DNA of 64,000 nucleotides from Tachypleus tridentatus (Eukaryota > Arthropoda > Merostomata > Xiphosura > Limulidae), in the NCBI RefSeq assembly GCF_004210375.1, contig NC_134830.1, positions 166,973,874 to 167,037,873 on the forward strand. Direction: 5' to 3'. A program made the position numbers and the translations under genes. The notes below the pieces were generated by a model. That model had not been told where the DNA came from, searched no databases, and was given only the letters and a program-made list of their open reading frames with translations. Position 1 is the first letter of the stretch, and every line of letters starts with the position of its first letter. Positions 9,889 to 21,335 of the stretch are shown here, one piece after another.

Positions 9889-11429
9889 AGAAACCTTATT
9901 TACCAACTAAATGTTCTAAATAAGACATGCATGTAATTGTTTCGTGTCTCCTGGAGCGTTTCTTAGGCTGTTAGAGTAGGGACACATGACTGCTATAGTT
10001 AAAGTTATCGTTTATTAAACAACTTATTACATGCCTAATTATGTATTGTTTGTCAAGTACAGATTTATATTTCTCTTGAAAATTGAACTTTTTCACGTTT
10101 ATCTATAATAGTGTTAGTTTGCAGTGATCTATAAGTATATTATGGCAGGTTAGTTTACCTAATTCTCTGTAGAATGTGGCCTTTCCTAAAGGTCATAGTA
10201 TTTCTTGAATATGTAAAATGAAACTGATGTCACCAATCACCGTGTTCTCACTATGCATACAAAGTTGACATTTTTACATACGTAAATATATATGCAATAA
10301 TAAAAAATGTTTATTGCACAATAACTCTAAAGCGAGAAAGCGTGTATGAATACAACTAAGAAGGAATTAAACATACGCTTCGTTTTTTACATGGTAACAA
10401 ACTCTGTTGATAATTGCTTACCGGGCAACATACCTTTTATGAGCAAAGAATTTTACACTAACTTTCTTCATTTGAAGCGTTTTCAATTTATATTACAAGG
10501 TCCATCTAAAAATACAAGTTTATTATATTCAAAGTGACTGACTGTACAGTATCTTGTGTGTTGATGAAGTTATGTAGGCTCATGTATCGCTGAACTAAAT
10601 ATCAGAAAATAATATGAGGTGTTAGTTTCTCTTTTTATGTACTCAGCTAAGATAATTTGTAATTCAATAACATAACTTTAGCTTGACAATGTAATATTTA
10701 TTTTGCAGATAAAGTATATCTATTGTAAAGAACAACACAAACTACAAAATACATAAAACCGAAACTCATACTTCAGATAATACAGATCATAATGTTATGA
10801 AACCAACAATACAAGAACATATTACTGGACAGTTCTCTGTAGATCACTAATAAACATGAAGATCAGCAATCTGACTGTGTTGTTTATTAGTGGCAATTAT
10901 TTTTATTGTTACTTGTTTTATATTTCCGTGGGTGTTATGATAGGCTTGTTTCCATTCCAGAAAATTAGTTTACTTGTTATAGGATACTATAATTGGCTTG
11001 TATGCATTCCTAAATATTAGCTTGACCAATTGTTGAGTAGAACTCGAAATAGCAAGCGAGTTCTAATAGGAAGAGTTAGTTACATGCGTGTCACGTGAGA
11101 TCTTATCAATGCAATAGAGATAGTACTGTACATAGGCTCCGCCTTTAAACTGGATCATCCGATGATTGTAATATAACATATTCATGCTTTAATGCCATCT
11201 ATTGATGTAAATTAGTAATAGTTCTCTCTGGAGGAAAACTTTAAGAGAAAATATGAATCTTAGTTTGCTTTGTGGTTTTAAAGATTACGTTAAGCTGTAC
11301 CTGTAGATAATTTCTTTAAAGTTTTTTAATTTCATTTTTATATTGTTAGTTTAGTGTATTTCTGTTCGTTATGCTCGTGTAAGTTGCAAACTTGATTACA
11401 TTGGTCCCACCACCAGACGGCTTCAACAG
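9616..11429 (-). repeat. Partner copy (copy B) of the 1.8-kb SINE-ended unit
   Basis: 9889-11429 matches 4794-6327 almost base for base. Differences include an 8-nt indel (ATTGCTTA near 10414) and scattered single changes. Beyond CTTCAACAG at 11429 the sequence continues into AGGCACTCAG, unlike copy A. No flanking direct repeat is visible here, so copy B may be the older, longer locus. The small open frame at 10346-10537 is broken in copy A by the indel and is not a supported gene. Confidence 0.92.
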
Positions 11430-11860
11430 AGGCACTCAGAAAATAGTACAACAAAACAGTACAACACTGGGATCAACAAACACGCAGTTGAGTGCAGTTA
11501 TACTTACCAATTCAAGCAAAAACTTAAGATGTTTTTAGAAGACATCAATTAAAGTGACTTACGTGTAATGCCAATCATCGCTATTCGACTTATAATTCAT
11601 AATAGAAAATGGAAATATATTGTATTTTAGAAAGTTGCAGACACCTACAAAACTAGATTATAAACACTCTCCGTATCCACTTCAGAATATTTAAAATTAT
11701 TACCACTAACTTATCACTATAGCAAGAACTAGAAAAATATTTTCAAAAAAATCTTAACACAAAAGCTACAAAAATAGAATAATTAATCACATTAATTAGA
11801 TGAATGTTACTATTAAAACTGTTCCAGTCTTTTATATATTATACTTTAAAGTATTCTTCA
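11430..11860. other. AT-rich stretch, nothing recognised
   Basis: No coding or repeat signal before the degenerate 40-bp repeat begins. Confidence 0.45.
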
Positions 11861-12027
11861 AAATTAGAACTATTAATTATTTTTATCCTAACAATAACTG
11901 TACAATAGATAATAATTATTTTTTATATAAGGAATTACTGTATTTTAACTATTACTTCTTAGCTCAGGAATATCTGTGTTATAACCATTAGTTATTTTTT
12001 ATCATGGGGATAACTTATTATAGCCAG

Positions 12028-13493
12028 TAAAACTGAAATAGAAACCTGTATAACCCGGGCGTTTACGAGAGGTGGACCTTATTTCTTCTCGGGTAATCTG
12101 GGAATGCCCAGTATAATTGAACGAGTTATATATAAAGATTTAGTTTAGTAACGTCATACAGGTCATCGGACTTTCCGGGAATTGTTTATTTCTCTGTGTA
12201 GTGTTGTAAGCGTCCCACTTCCCGTGCTGTGTGGCCGATGGCGAATCTGTATATGAAAAGGTGTTGGTGGTATTTTAACTTTGGAATGGATAAATTATGT
12301 GTGTGTTGTTATAAAGTGTGTTTAGGTGTTTAAGTAAAAAGAAGTATAGATAACACCTGGAGAGTGATTAAATTAATAAAGATGTGTTATATAAATCAAG
12401 TATACATAATACCTGGAGAGTGATTAAGAAAATATGTTTATATAAATCAAGTATACATAACACCTGGAGAGTGATTAAGAAAGATATGTTTATGTAAATC
12501 AAGTATAGATATCACCTGAAGAGTGATTAATAAAGATGTGTTATATAAATCAAGTATAGATAACACCTGAAGAGTGATTAATAAAGATGTGTTATATAAA
12601 TCAAATATAGATAACACCTGGAGAGTAATTAATAAAGATGTATTACATAAATCAAGTATAGATAACACCTGGAGAGGATTAAGAAAGATATGTTTATATA
12701 AGTCAAGTATATATAACACCTGGAGAGTGATTAATGAAGATATATTTACGTAAATCAAGTATAGATAACACCTGGAGAGTGATTAATAAAGATGTATTAT
12801 ATAAATCAAGTATAGATAACACCTGGAGAGGATTAATAAAGATATGTTTATATAAATCAAGTATAGATAACACCTGGAGAGTGATTAATAAAGATGTATT
12901 TACATAAATCAAGTATAGATATCACCTGAAGAGTGATTAATAAAGATGTGTTATATAAATCAAGTATAGATAACACCTGAAGAGTGATTAATAAAGATGT
13001 GTTATATAAATCAAATATAGATAACACCTGGAGAGTAATTAATAAAGATGTATTACATAAATCAAGTATAGATAACACCTGGAGAGGATTAAGAAAGATA
13101 TGTTTATATAAATCAAGTATAGATAACACCTGGAGAGTGATTAATAAAGATGTATTTACATAAATCAAGTATAGATAACACCTGGAGAGTGATTAATAAA
13201 AATATGAATAAAATAATAAGAATTATTTCATTAAAAAGTAAGTGCAGAATAAAGTTATTTTTCCTACAGAGATGAAACTAATAGCCGGAGATCACTGATT
13301 CCTGGATCTAGATTAATTCAGAAACGTTGAACAGTGTTTAGCTTGGCAATCCAATATGTTTCTATGATGTTACTAAACTAAATCTTTATATATTACTCGT
13401 TCAATTATACTGGACATTCCCAGATTGCCCCTGAAGAAGAAAGGTCCACCTCTCAAAACCGCTTGGGTAATAAGGGTTTCTATTACAGTTTTA
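12028..13493. mobile_element. Non-autonomous DNA transposon with ~130-bp terminal inverted repeats
   Basis: The left end (TAAAACTGAAATAGAAACC, 12028 onward) and the right end (…TATTACAGTTTTA, ending 13493) form an inverted repeat that extends about 130 bp, to TTTAGTTTAGTAACGTCAT on the left and GATGTTACTAAACTAAATC on the right. A TA at both outer ends is consistent with a TA target duplication. There is no transposase. The interior holds short unique segments and a 51-bp minisatellite. It is inserted in the 40-bp repeat, which supports these borders. Confidence 0.8.
12347..13205 (+). repeat. ~51-bp minisatellite with a 410-bp higher-order period
   Basis: About 16-17 units of the type AGTATAGATAACACCTGGAG + AGTGATTAATAAAGATGTGTTATATAAATCA. 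The variant ATCACCTGAAGAG recurs at 12511 and 12921. That is a 410-bp shift, eight units, and the order of unit variants between these points repeats. The block was therefore duplicated as a whole after the units had diverged. It lies wholly inside the inverted-repeat transposon. Confidence 0.92.
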
Positions 13494-13698
13494 TTAAGAC
13501 TTCTTGGATCTACGTGTTTTTAGCACATCATGATTGTCGCCATTATTTATCTTTTATTTTACGAGAACCCTTATTATAACTATTAATTATTTTACAGCCT
13601 AGGAATAACTGTATTATAACTGTTAGTATTTTTTCATCCTGGTGATAACCTTGTTATATTTATCAGTTTCTTTTATATCCTACGAACAAACTTATTAT

Positions 13699-14470
13699 TT
13701 CAGGTTGTACGGAAATAAATGTCGTTTTTAAATTGCGAAATTTGAAAAAGTATAAACCATTGTTGTAAAACATGTTTTAATCAAAGTAACAGCGATTTGC
13801 TTCAATACACTTTTGTCAACGTGTAACGATGTTGTTTATGTCCCTGCTGTACAGTTCAGAGTCTCTATGGCCAATGAACTACCTGAAAGCTTCTTATGCA
13901 GCTGTTTGGTTTTGAAAGCATTTATTGTTCAAAAATTGTCAAAGTACTTAAAATAATTAAATGCTGTGAGGTAAAGGTCTGGGGAATAAGGTGGATGAGG
14001 CAGAACCTCGATTACCAATTCGTTCAATTTTTGGAACGTAGTCCTTGACAGGTCTTATAACGCCGATTTTGTTGGCTTTCAGTTAGTTTGTGCTTTGCTT
14101 GTGTCTAGCTTTTCTGCAAGCTCACGTACTGTTGTGCAAGGGTCTGTCTCAACTGCTTCCCTTAATGTGTTTTTATCTAAGGATGGCTTCCTTCCACAAC
14201 CTTCGTGGTCTTCAAGACTTTTATCTCCGTATCGAAGCCTTTGGAACCAATGCCGAATTGTACATTCAGTAACAGATCCATGGCTGAATGTCTGATTGAT
14301 GATCCTGTGTAGTTTTGGTAGCTTTTCGTCCAAGTTGTAAAGGAAAATCAGGCGAAAGTCCTTCTTGTCCATGCTGTCTCGGATGTTGCGAAATTTCCTC
14401 TGAATAGAGATTAAACAGCAGATAATTAAGACACCTTACAAGCGACGAATGTTGGATTAAACCAACCAAC
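13699..14470 (-). pseudogene. Internally deleted mariner transposase remnant
   Basis: From the ATG at 14372 the minus strand reads a mariner N-terminus: MDKKDFRLIFLYNL, a helix-turn-helix part with TIRHWFQRLRYGDKSLEDHEG, a GRKPS motif, and TVRELAEKLDTS. The frame then jumps to the C-terminal part KLNELVIEVLPHPPYSPDLY near 13975-14035, which carries the third catalytic Asp region (SPD), and to a decayed end. The middle, with the first two catalytic Asp residues, is deleted. The terminus TTCAGGTTGTACGGAAATAA at 13699 looks like a mariner inverted repeat, but the other end is not recognisable. It resembles the irritans/cecropia-type (SETMAR-related) mariners. It is dead. Confidence 0.85.
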
Positions 14471-14641
14471 CAACGATATGTTACTCAATATTCAGCTTCT
14501 AAATGTCACCATGATAATTCGGTGAGTTGTTTTTTAATCCTAGGATTAACTGTATTATCATCCTGAGCTATTTTTAACTCTGTACATTTATGGATGCATA
14601 ATGTTTTACTAGTTGACGAAATTAATTACTTTTAATTACAG

Positions 14642-14744
14642 CAAGCTGGGCAGTTTGATGTTCTGGTCAATTGTGCAGGAATGGGGTCAAAGCAGCTGTT
14701 CGATTACAAATATTTGACACCGATGCTCGGACAAATAAATCAGG
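14642..14744 (+). CDS. Exon of a D-amino-acid / D-aspartate oxidase (partial gene or pseudogene)
   Basis: The acceptor TTTTAATTACAG precedes 14642 and a donor (CAGG|GTAGTT) follows 14744. The 103-nt exon, starting in phase 0, reads QAGQFDVLVNCAGMGSKQL, then LTPMLGQINQ. DAO/DDO family flavoproteins have VxNCxGxG(S/A)xxL followed by P-x-R-G-Q-I at this place, where the segment closes the FAD-binding fold. The Arg of P-x-R-G-Q is Leu here (CTC), an unusual change. The exon ends in phase 1, as expected if the next exon supplies the rest of a Val codon. These peroxisomal enzymes oxidatively deaminate D-amino acids. No upstream exon is seen in the window. Confidence 0.72.
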
Positions 14745-15017
14745 GTAGTTCTATGACACTTTTGTTAACTTAGAAGGTGGAACAGTGAATAGAGAAAAAT
14801 TATTTATACTACAGATTTTATATATATAATATGTAAAACGACATGATATTTCGGTGAGAATTCGATGAGTTATCATTTCCATATTAAATGATGCACATTT
14901 AGAAAGGTATTAACTATTTGACAGACTTGTAATAATCATCTCTGTCAGAAATATTACCTTCAACGTTGTTCAATAGTTAGTGTATTTTAATCCATCTAGG
15001 TCAGAAATGTTACTTTC

Positions 15018-15131
15018 CCTCGTTGGGACAGCAGTAAGTTTTCTGATTTACAAAACTAAAATTAGGGTTTCGGTTCTCCTTGATGGACACAACAGATAGC
15101 TCAATGTGGCTTTGCTATGTGAACACACACC
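15018..15131 (+). mobile_element. Short tRNA-derived SINE, subfamily B2 (diverged)
   Basis: Plus-strand copy: GACAGCAGTAAGTTTTCTGA head, box-B-like GGGTTTCGGTTCTCC, then ACAGATAGCTCAATGTGGCT. It lies in the intron between the two oxidase exons. Confidence 0.65.
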
Positions 15132-16054
15132 CAGAAATGTTACTTAGATTTAACATGTTAAAATACTGTTATGTACTCTTTTTCTTCTTTAAATCTCCTA
15201 AAGACTGAATAAAAATGTAGTGTTACAAAATATAATAGACCTGATACTAATGTCTTATAACAAGTGTAATTAATTATAATTGTGCTTTGCCAGCTTAGAA
15301 ACGAAGTTCACATAATAGCAGTTGTTAGTGTAAAGAGTTTCGTTCTCAGTAAGTTAAAACAAGATAAAGTAAATAATAAATAAAGTTTTAAGTATCAACA
15401 GCCTGCATGGTTTATCACATGTCCTTCAACTTGTTTAAAAGCTAACTTGCACTTAAATAATATATACATATATGTATATTAAGTCATAATATTGCTTAGT
15501 TTATAATCAAATTTTTGTAAACTGTACATTATTAAAATAGTCCATTTTTACTGACATTTTTTATCAAAAACAATTTTAATTAAAAAGTTGTTTTTACAGT
15601 GCTGATGACTGATTATTGCTCCAATGATGTTTTTACATAAACATTGTGAGTTTGTACATAACAATAGCGACTGCTGTATTCATTGTTAAAAAATAAGTTA
15701 ACTTTGTTCGTCAATACAATAAATTATTATTTTTTGCCAATATTGGTTTGTGTTTTGGTAAACGCTCCTGAAGAAGTTGTAAAGCGAAACGTTGATTGTT
15801 TAATTAAATATGAATTTTGGTATTATAAGGTCATTTATTGCTAGTATTAATACTTTATATAGATAGATATGTACTACAGAAATTAAATAAATTTATTTCA
15901 TAGTTCTTAACGTGTGCAGAAATAATTCCTCAGAACAAGCTATTATGTGTTTATATCTGTACCTTCTGTAGTCGGTGCTTTTGTGAGTATACCTACACTA
16001 AATTATATAATTCAGGTGAGAATCATTTAAGATGTTTACAACATATCTTTTCAG
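15132..16054. other. Intron between oxidase exons; expected middle exon not found
   Basis: In DAO/DDO genes the stretch between the GQI and GLRP parts codes roughly 60 residues, including a Y-I-I-P and an LGG motif. I searched this interval and the interval before the SINE on the plus strand and saw neither. A short motif CTGAAGA…CGAAACG lies at 15762-15793 and is listed among the findings. Confidence 0.4.
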
Positions 16055-16144
16055 AAAGCCGAAATTTTATGGAAGTAGTCGGACTTAGACCTTTCTGTTC
16101 GTGTCGAGAAAGAGACAATAAAGTTGAATCATGGAACACAGAAG
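16055..16144 (+). CDS. Second oxidase exon with the GLRP substrate-binding region
   Basis: Acceptor ATCTTTTCAG, 90-nt exon, donor GAAG|GTATAA. With two leading bases completing a codon it reads SRNFMEVVGLRPFCSCRERD, then NKVESWNTEG. The (G/S)xRP(x)R motif of DAO/DDO carries the substrate-carboxylate Arg, and the family typically continues RLERE…NTE before an intron and the final HNYGHGG exon, which matches the boundary here. The phase (2 nt in) fits directly with the 14642-14744 exon (1 nt out). The final exon was not found downstream. Either the gene has very large introns or it is a broken copy. Confidence 0.68.
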
Positions 16145-17488
16145 GTATAAAATAATTATAATAACCAAATTTTATAAGGTTACTACTAAAATATTCTGTA
16201 GTAACTTTGTTTAAAAATACGTTTCAAAATATCCAAGTGACTTTGTTTTTTAATGCCAAAGCTATATCTACCGAAACAGCATGTGTATTATGTAATGTTA
16301 AACCTAAAATATTTTATATTATCAGTACTTATTTTGTTCATATATATGCATATGATATTTCATCTTTTGTTTTCTATTATAAGTTGCATATCAAATGAAA
16401 CTATGGTCACACCGAAACTGCCACACGAAAATGAATTCTCTGATTTTTTTTTATAAAATGATAAATTGTCCCGCTTGATAAAATTTTTAATATAAGGTTC
16501 AGATCAAAATTATAGATACTTTAAACCACTATTAATCTTTTAGCTCTAAATATCTGAATATTCACATGTGACTCGTACAGTCATACTTAGTCCTGCTTGA
16601 GGTAGAACCGGTTACGACCTAGAGATTAGCTTGTGCATTGGAAGATCCAAGGTTCATGTTACGATATATTACTGAACGCTGAAAACTTCAATTGATACGT
16701 TTTGATAGAAACATACAATCCCAATATTCGGTTAAGAGTAACTGAATGAACAGCGGTTACTACTGTCTGGCTGCCCTTCATCTAATAATCATTTAGAAGC
16801 CAGTGATAGCTATGACTAAAGTTCTGGGGATCTGTCCTAGTTCTTTCACCCATGTATTGTATAAGCTGTCATCAGGATTGAAAATACCAAATACTTTTAC
16901 AAGAACTTTTTATTACCACTTCTTAACTTAACCATAAACTGATACTTAACCCTACACAAGTACATAAGTATTTACTTATTAATTACATAACCTTACAACA
17001 AAAGTACTTCAATACTTTTCTTTCAAACCTCTCATGTGGACTTGATTTTTATATAAACACGATAACGTTCTTTGTAACATATCACATTGAATCGTCGTCC
17101 CATTTAAATTTTGAAAGTTAATAACTAACCCAATAAGACATGGTTTAATCACACAGTCAGTTTCTTGTTGAACAGTTGATGGTTATCTTCTTTACTCAAA
17201 ATGGTAGCATCTACATATATGTATACAGCTTGTTCCAATATGCTGATCATGTGTGGTGCCCCGGATCAACCTTTACTTTACTGACTCACGTGTTAACATT
17301 AATTACACGTATTGTTTAGCTGTGTTACAGCAGTTGATAAAGGTTTGTAAATGTTACAACATCTGGAATAGATCTGATCTAAAATTCGATGTAAAATCCA
17401 GAGAACTTGCTTCCTTTATCTGTTTACTTGGTTAAGTGGTTATATTCTGTTTTCAGTGTATATGGACATTTCTGCCGATACTTAGAAG
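16145..17488. other. AT-rich stretch, nothing recognised
   Basis: Open frames here are short and AT-driven. A string reading NYGHT at about 16402 mimics the last oxidase exon but has an in-frame stop just before it and no acceptor. Confidence 0.45.
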
Positions 17489-17622
17489 CCCATCCCCAGG
17501 TTGCATAGTGGTATGTTTGCGGGACTTATAACTCTTGAAACCGGGTTACGATACTCGTGGTGGGCAGAGCACAGATAGTCCATTGTGCAGTTTTGTGTTT
17601 AACTACAAACAAATAATCAAAC
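17489..17622 (+). mobile_element. Short tRNA-derived SINE, subfamily B1
   Basis: CATAGTGGTATGTTTGCGGG head, box-B-like GGGTTACGATACTCG, GGGCAGAGCACAGATAGTCC, then GTTTTGTGTTTAACTACAAA and a CAAA-type tail. Length is about 130 bp. Confidence 0.82.
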
Positions 17623-18344
17623 AAAAACTTGGAAATCCTTCTGATAATTCTCAGGGCACACTAATAGCACGTAGAGACCCTTAACTATCATTAGAGGTGT
17701 CGGTCTTGGCTTTTATAAAAATATAGTTCAGTTTTAGCATCGAATTTTACTGCTAAGTGTGGGAAGGGAGGGAAGTAATTCATAATTTATATTATGCGGT
17801 TTCTTCTACTAGACCGACCTTTTCTGTTAATGGATAATTTTTATTGGATAGATTTGCATGTTTGTTTTTATCTATACATAAAAATGTAAATACCAAATGA
17901 GCTTCATTTGAAATACAGGAAGCGCGACATTACCTACCCCCACCCCCCATCTGATGCCTCTTTCTGCATAAATTACGTTCATGATATATCTGCTAAAATC
18001 CTGTTAACTTCACAATCAGTACTGGTTTTCATAACTACCTGTTCATCGTTTTACCTGTCCAACATAAGTACTTAGAAACTCTTCGTTTCATTACATATTT
18101 ATTCACATGGATGGACATAGATGTTTTTTATTAGTAACCAAAGACTTAATTCATAAAAAAATGATCAGTCACGTGCCATCTATAAATTCACATGTTTTTA
18201 TTTATTAGATAGTGTGTAAACTACACACGTAGGAAGATAACTACCAAAATAAAATCGCTCAGTCCGACAAACCCTGATATTTTGTTATGCATTACGTGGA
18301 ATATGAAAACAAAAGAAGGTGTTGCTACCATGAATGAAAAGTTA
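17623..18344. other. No recognisable feature
   Basis: Contains a C-rich run near 17937-17950, but no exon, SINE or transposon motif. It leads into the large minisatellite. Confidence 0.45.
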
Positions 18345-21135
18345 GGATCATTTAGAACCTGGTAGACTGAGATATGTAGTACAGTATTACCATCAACTAA
18401 GGATTACTTAGAACTTGGTAGATGTAGATATATAGTACTGGATGAACAACAACAAAGGATTAGTTAGAACCTGGCAGATTGAGATATGAAGTAAGGATGA
18501 ACAACAACTATGGATCAGTTAGAACCTGGTAGATTTAGGTATATAGTACAGGATGAACAACAACAAAGGATTAGTTAGAACCTGGCAGATTGAGATATGA
18601 GGTAAGGATGAAAAACAACTATGGATCAGTTATAAACTGGTAGATTTATATATGTAGTATAGGATGAACAACAACTAAGGAATAGTTAGAACCTGGTAGA
18701 CAGAGATATGAAGTAAGGATGAACAACAACTAAGGATTAGTTAGAGCCTGGTAGATTTAGATATATAGTACAGGATGAACAACAACAACGGATTAGTTAG
18801 AACCTGGTAAATTTAGGTATATAGTACAGGATGAACAACAACTAAGGATCAGTTAGAACCTGGTAGATTTAGGTATATAGTACAGGATGAACAACAACTA
18901 AGGATCAGTTAGAACCTGGTAGATTGAGATACGTAGTACATGAAACAACAGCTAAGGATCAGTTAGAACCTGGTAGATTGAGATACGTAGTATATGATGA
19001 ACAACAGCTAAGGATCAGTTAGAACCTGGTATATTGAGATACGTAGTACATGATGAACAACAGCTAAGGATCAGTTAGAACCTGGCAGATTTAGGTATAT
19101 AGTACAGGATGAACAACAACAACGGATTAGTTAGAACCTGGTAAATTTAGGTATATAGTACAGGATGAACAACAACTAAGGATCAGTTAGAACCTGGTAG
19201 ATTTAGGTATATAGTACAGGATGAACAACAACTAAGGATCAGTTAGAACCTGGTAGATTGAGATACGTAGTACATGATGAACAACAGCTAAGGATCAGTT
19301 AGAACCTGGTAGATTGAGATACGTAGTACAGGATGAACAACAGCTAAGGATCAGTTAGAACCTGGTAGATTTAGGTATATAGTACAGGATGAACAACAAC
19401 TAAGGATCAGTTAGAACCTGGTAGATTTAGGTATATAGTACAGGATGAACAACAACTAAGGATCAGTTAGAACCTGGTAGATTGAGATACGTAGTACATG
19501 ATGAACAACAGCTAAGGATCAGTTAGAACCTGGTAGATTGAGATACGTAGTACAGGATGAACAACAACTAAGGATCAGTTAGAACCTGGTAGATTGAGAT
19601 ACGTAGTACATGAAACAACAGCTAAGGATCAGTTAGAACCTGGTAGATTGAAATACGTAGTATATGATGAACAACAGCTAAGGATCAGTTAGAACCTGGT
19701 ATATTGAGATACGTAGTACATGATGAACAACAGCTAAGGATCAGTTAGAACCTGGTAAATTTAGGTATATAGTAGAGGATGAAAAACAACTAAGGATCAG
19801 TTAGAACCTGGTAGATTTAGGTATACAGTACAGGATGAACAACAACTAAGGATCAGTTAGAACCTGGTAGATTTAGGTATATAGTACAGGATGAACAACA
19901 ACAACGGATTAGTTAGAACCTGGTAAATTTAGGTATATAGTACAGGATGAACAACAACTAAGGATCAGTTAGAACCTGGTAGATTGAGATACGTAGTACA
20001 TGATGAACAACAGCTAAGGATCAGTTAGAACCTGGTAGATTGAGATACGTAGTACAGGATGAACAACAGCTAAGGATCAGTTAGAACCTGGTAGATTTAG
20101 GTATATGGTACAGGATGAACAACAACTAAGGATCAGTTAGAACCTGGTAGATTTAGGTATATAGTACAGGATGAACAACAACTAAGGATCAGTTAGAACC
20201 TGGTAGATTGAGATACGTAGTACATGATGAACAACAGTTAAGGATCAGTTAGAACCTGGTAGATTGAGATACGTAGTACAGGATGAACAACAGCTAAGGA
20301 TCAGTTAGAACCTGGTAGATTGAGATACGTAGTACATGAAACAACAGCTAAGGATCAGTTAGAACCTGGTAGATTGAAATACGTAGTATATGATGAACAA
20401 CAGCTAAGGATCAGTTAGAACCTGGTATATTGAGATACGTAGTACATGATGAACAACAGCTAAGGATCAGTTAGAACCTGGTAGATTGAGATACGTAGTA
20501 CATGATGAACAACAGCTAAGGATCAGTTAGAACCTGGTAGATTGAGATACGTAGTACATGATGAACAACAGCTAAGGATCAGTTAGAACCTGGCAGATTT
20601 AGGTATATAGTACAGGATGAACAACAACAACGGATTAGTTAGAACCTGGTAAATTTAGGTATATAGTACAGGATGAACAACAACTAAGGATCAGTTAGAA
20701 CCTGGTAGATTTAGGTATATAGTACAGGATGAACAACAACTAAGGATCAGTTAGAACCTGGTAGATTGAGATACGTAGTACATGATGAACAACAGCTAAG
20801 GATCAGTTAGAACCTGGTAGATTGAGATACGTAGTACAGGATGAACAACAGCTAAGGATCAGTTAGAACCTGGTAGATTTAGGTATATGGTACAGGATGA
20901 ACAACAACTAAGGATCAGTTAGAACCTGGTAGATTTAGGTATATAGTACAGGATGAACAACAACTAAGGATCAGTTAGAACCTGGTAGATTGAGATACGT
21001 AGTACATGATGAACAACAGTTAAGGATCAGTTAGAACCTGGTAGATTGAGATACGTAGTACAGGATGAACAACAGCTAAGGATCAGTTAGAACCTGGTAG
21101 ATTGAGATACGACGTACAGAATGAACAACAACTAA
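18345..21135 (+). repeat. Large 56-bp minisatellite (~49 units) with higher-order structure
   Basis: Unit: AGGATCAGTTAGAACCTGGT + AGATTGAGATACGTAGTACATGATGAACAACAGCTA. Two main unit types alternate in blocks, one with GATTGAGATACGTAGTACATG and one with GATTTAGGTATATAGTACAGG. A marker unit with a 3-nt deletion (TACATGAAACAACAG) recurs at about 18941, 19611 and 20337. The spacings of 670 and 726 bp are 12 and 13 units, so blocks of a dozen units were amplified together. The left-edge units (18345-18700) are the most diverged. The array is non-coding in all frames I checked. Confidence 0.95.
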
Positions 21136-21335
21136 TCTATCGTATATTATTTGCGTAGTCATTATCACGTGTAGCGGTAACCAGAAAACATCACTAAGAT
21201 GTTAAAACTATTGAAACCAGTTTATAATTTTTTTGCACTACAAGAATCTGTATTGATTTCATGCGTTTAAATTCTAATATAATTTGTAGTTTTTTCAAAG
21301 ATGTTATTTCTTGTGAACTGTGTCGTATTTCGCTC

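Larger units (their letters stand above)
11861..14580 (+). repeat. Degenerate ~40-bp tandem repeat, split by two transposons
   Basis: The unit resembles TATTATAACTATTAATTATT + TTTATCCTAGGAATAACTG. Diverged copies lie at 11861-12027, 13550-13697 and 14515-14580. The gaps are filled by the terminal-inverted-repeat element (12028-13493) and the mariner remnant (13699-14470). Units resume on the far side of each insertion, so the tandem repeat is older than both elements. Confidence 0.7.

Noticed and set aside
10346..10537. 63-codon ORF in the duplicated unit
   Set aside because: It is broken by an 8-nt indel in the near-identical copy A and has no recognised domain.
12447..13168. Three repetitive minus-strand ORFs (LLITLQVLSILDLY repeats)
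   Set aside because: They are read-through of the 51-bp minisatellite, whose length is a multiple of three. The same array exists inside a non-autonomous transposon.
16395..16430. NYGHT-like string as the last oxidase exon (HNYGHGG)
   Set aside because: An in-frame stop directly precedes it, there is no acceptor, and the match breaks after four residues.
7995..21135. CRISPR arrays in the tandem repeats
   Set aside because: Units are contiguous or nearly so without unique spacers, and the sequence is animal nuclear DNA.
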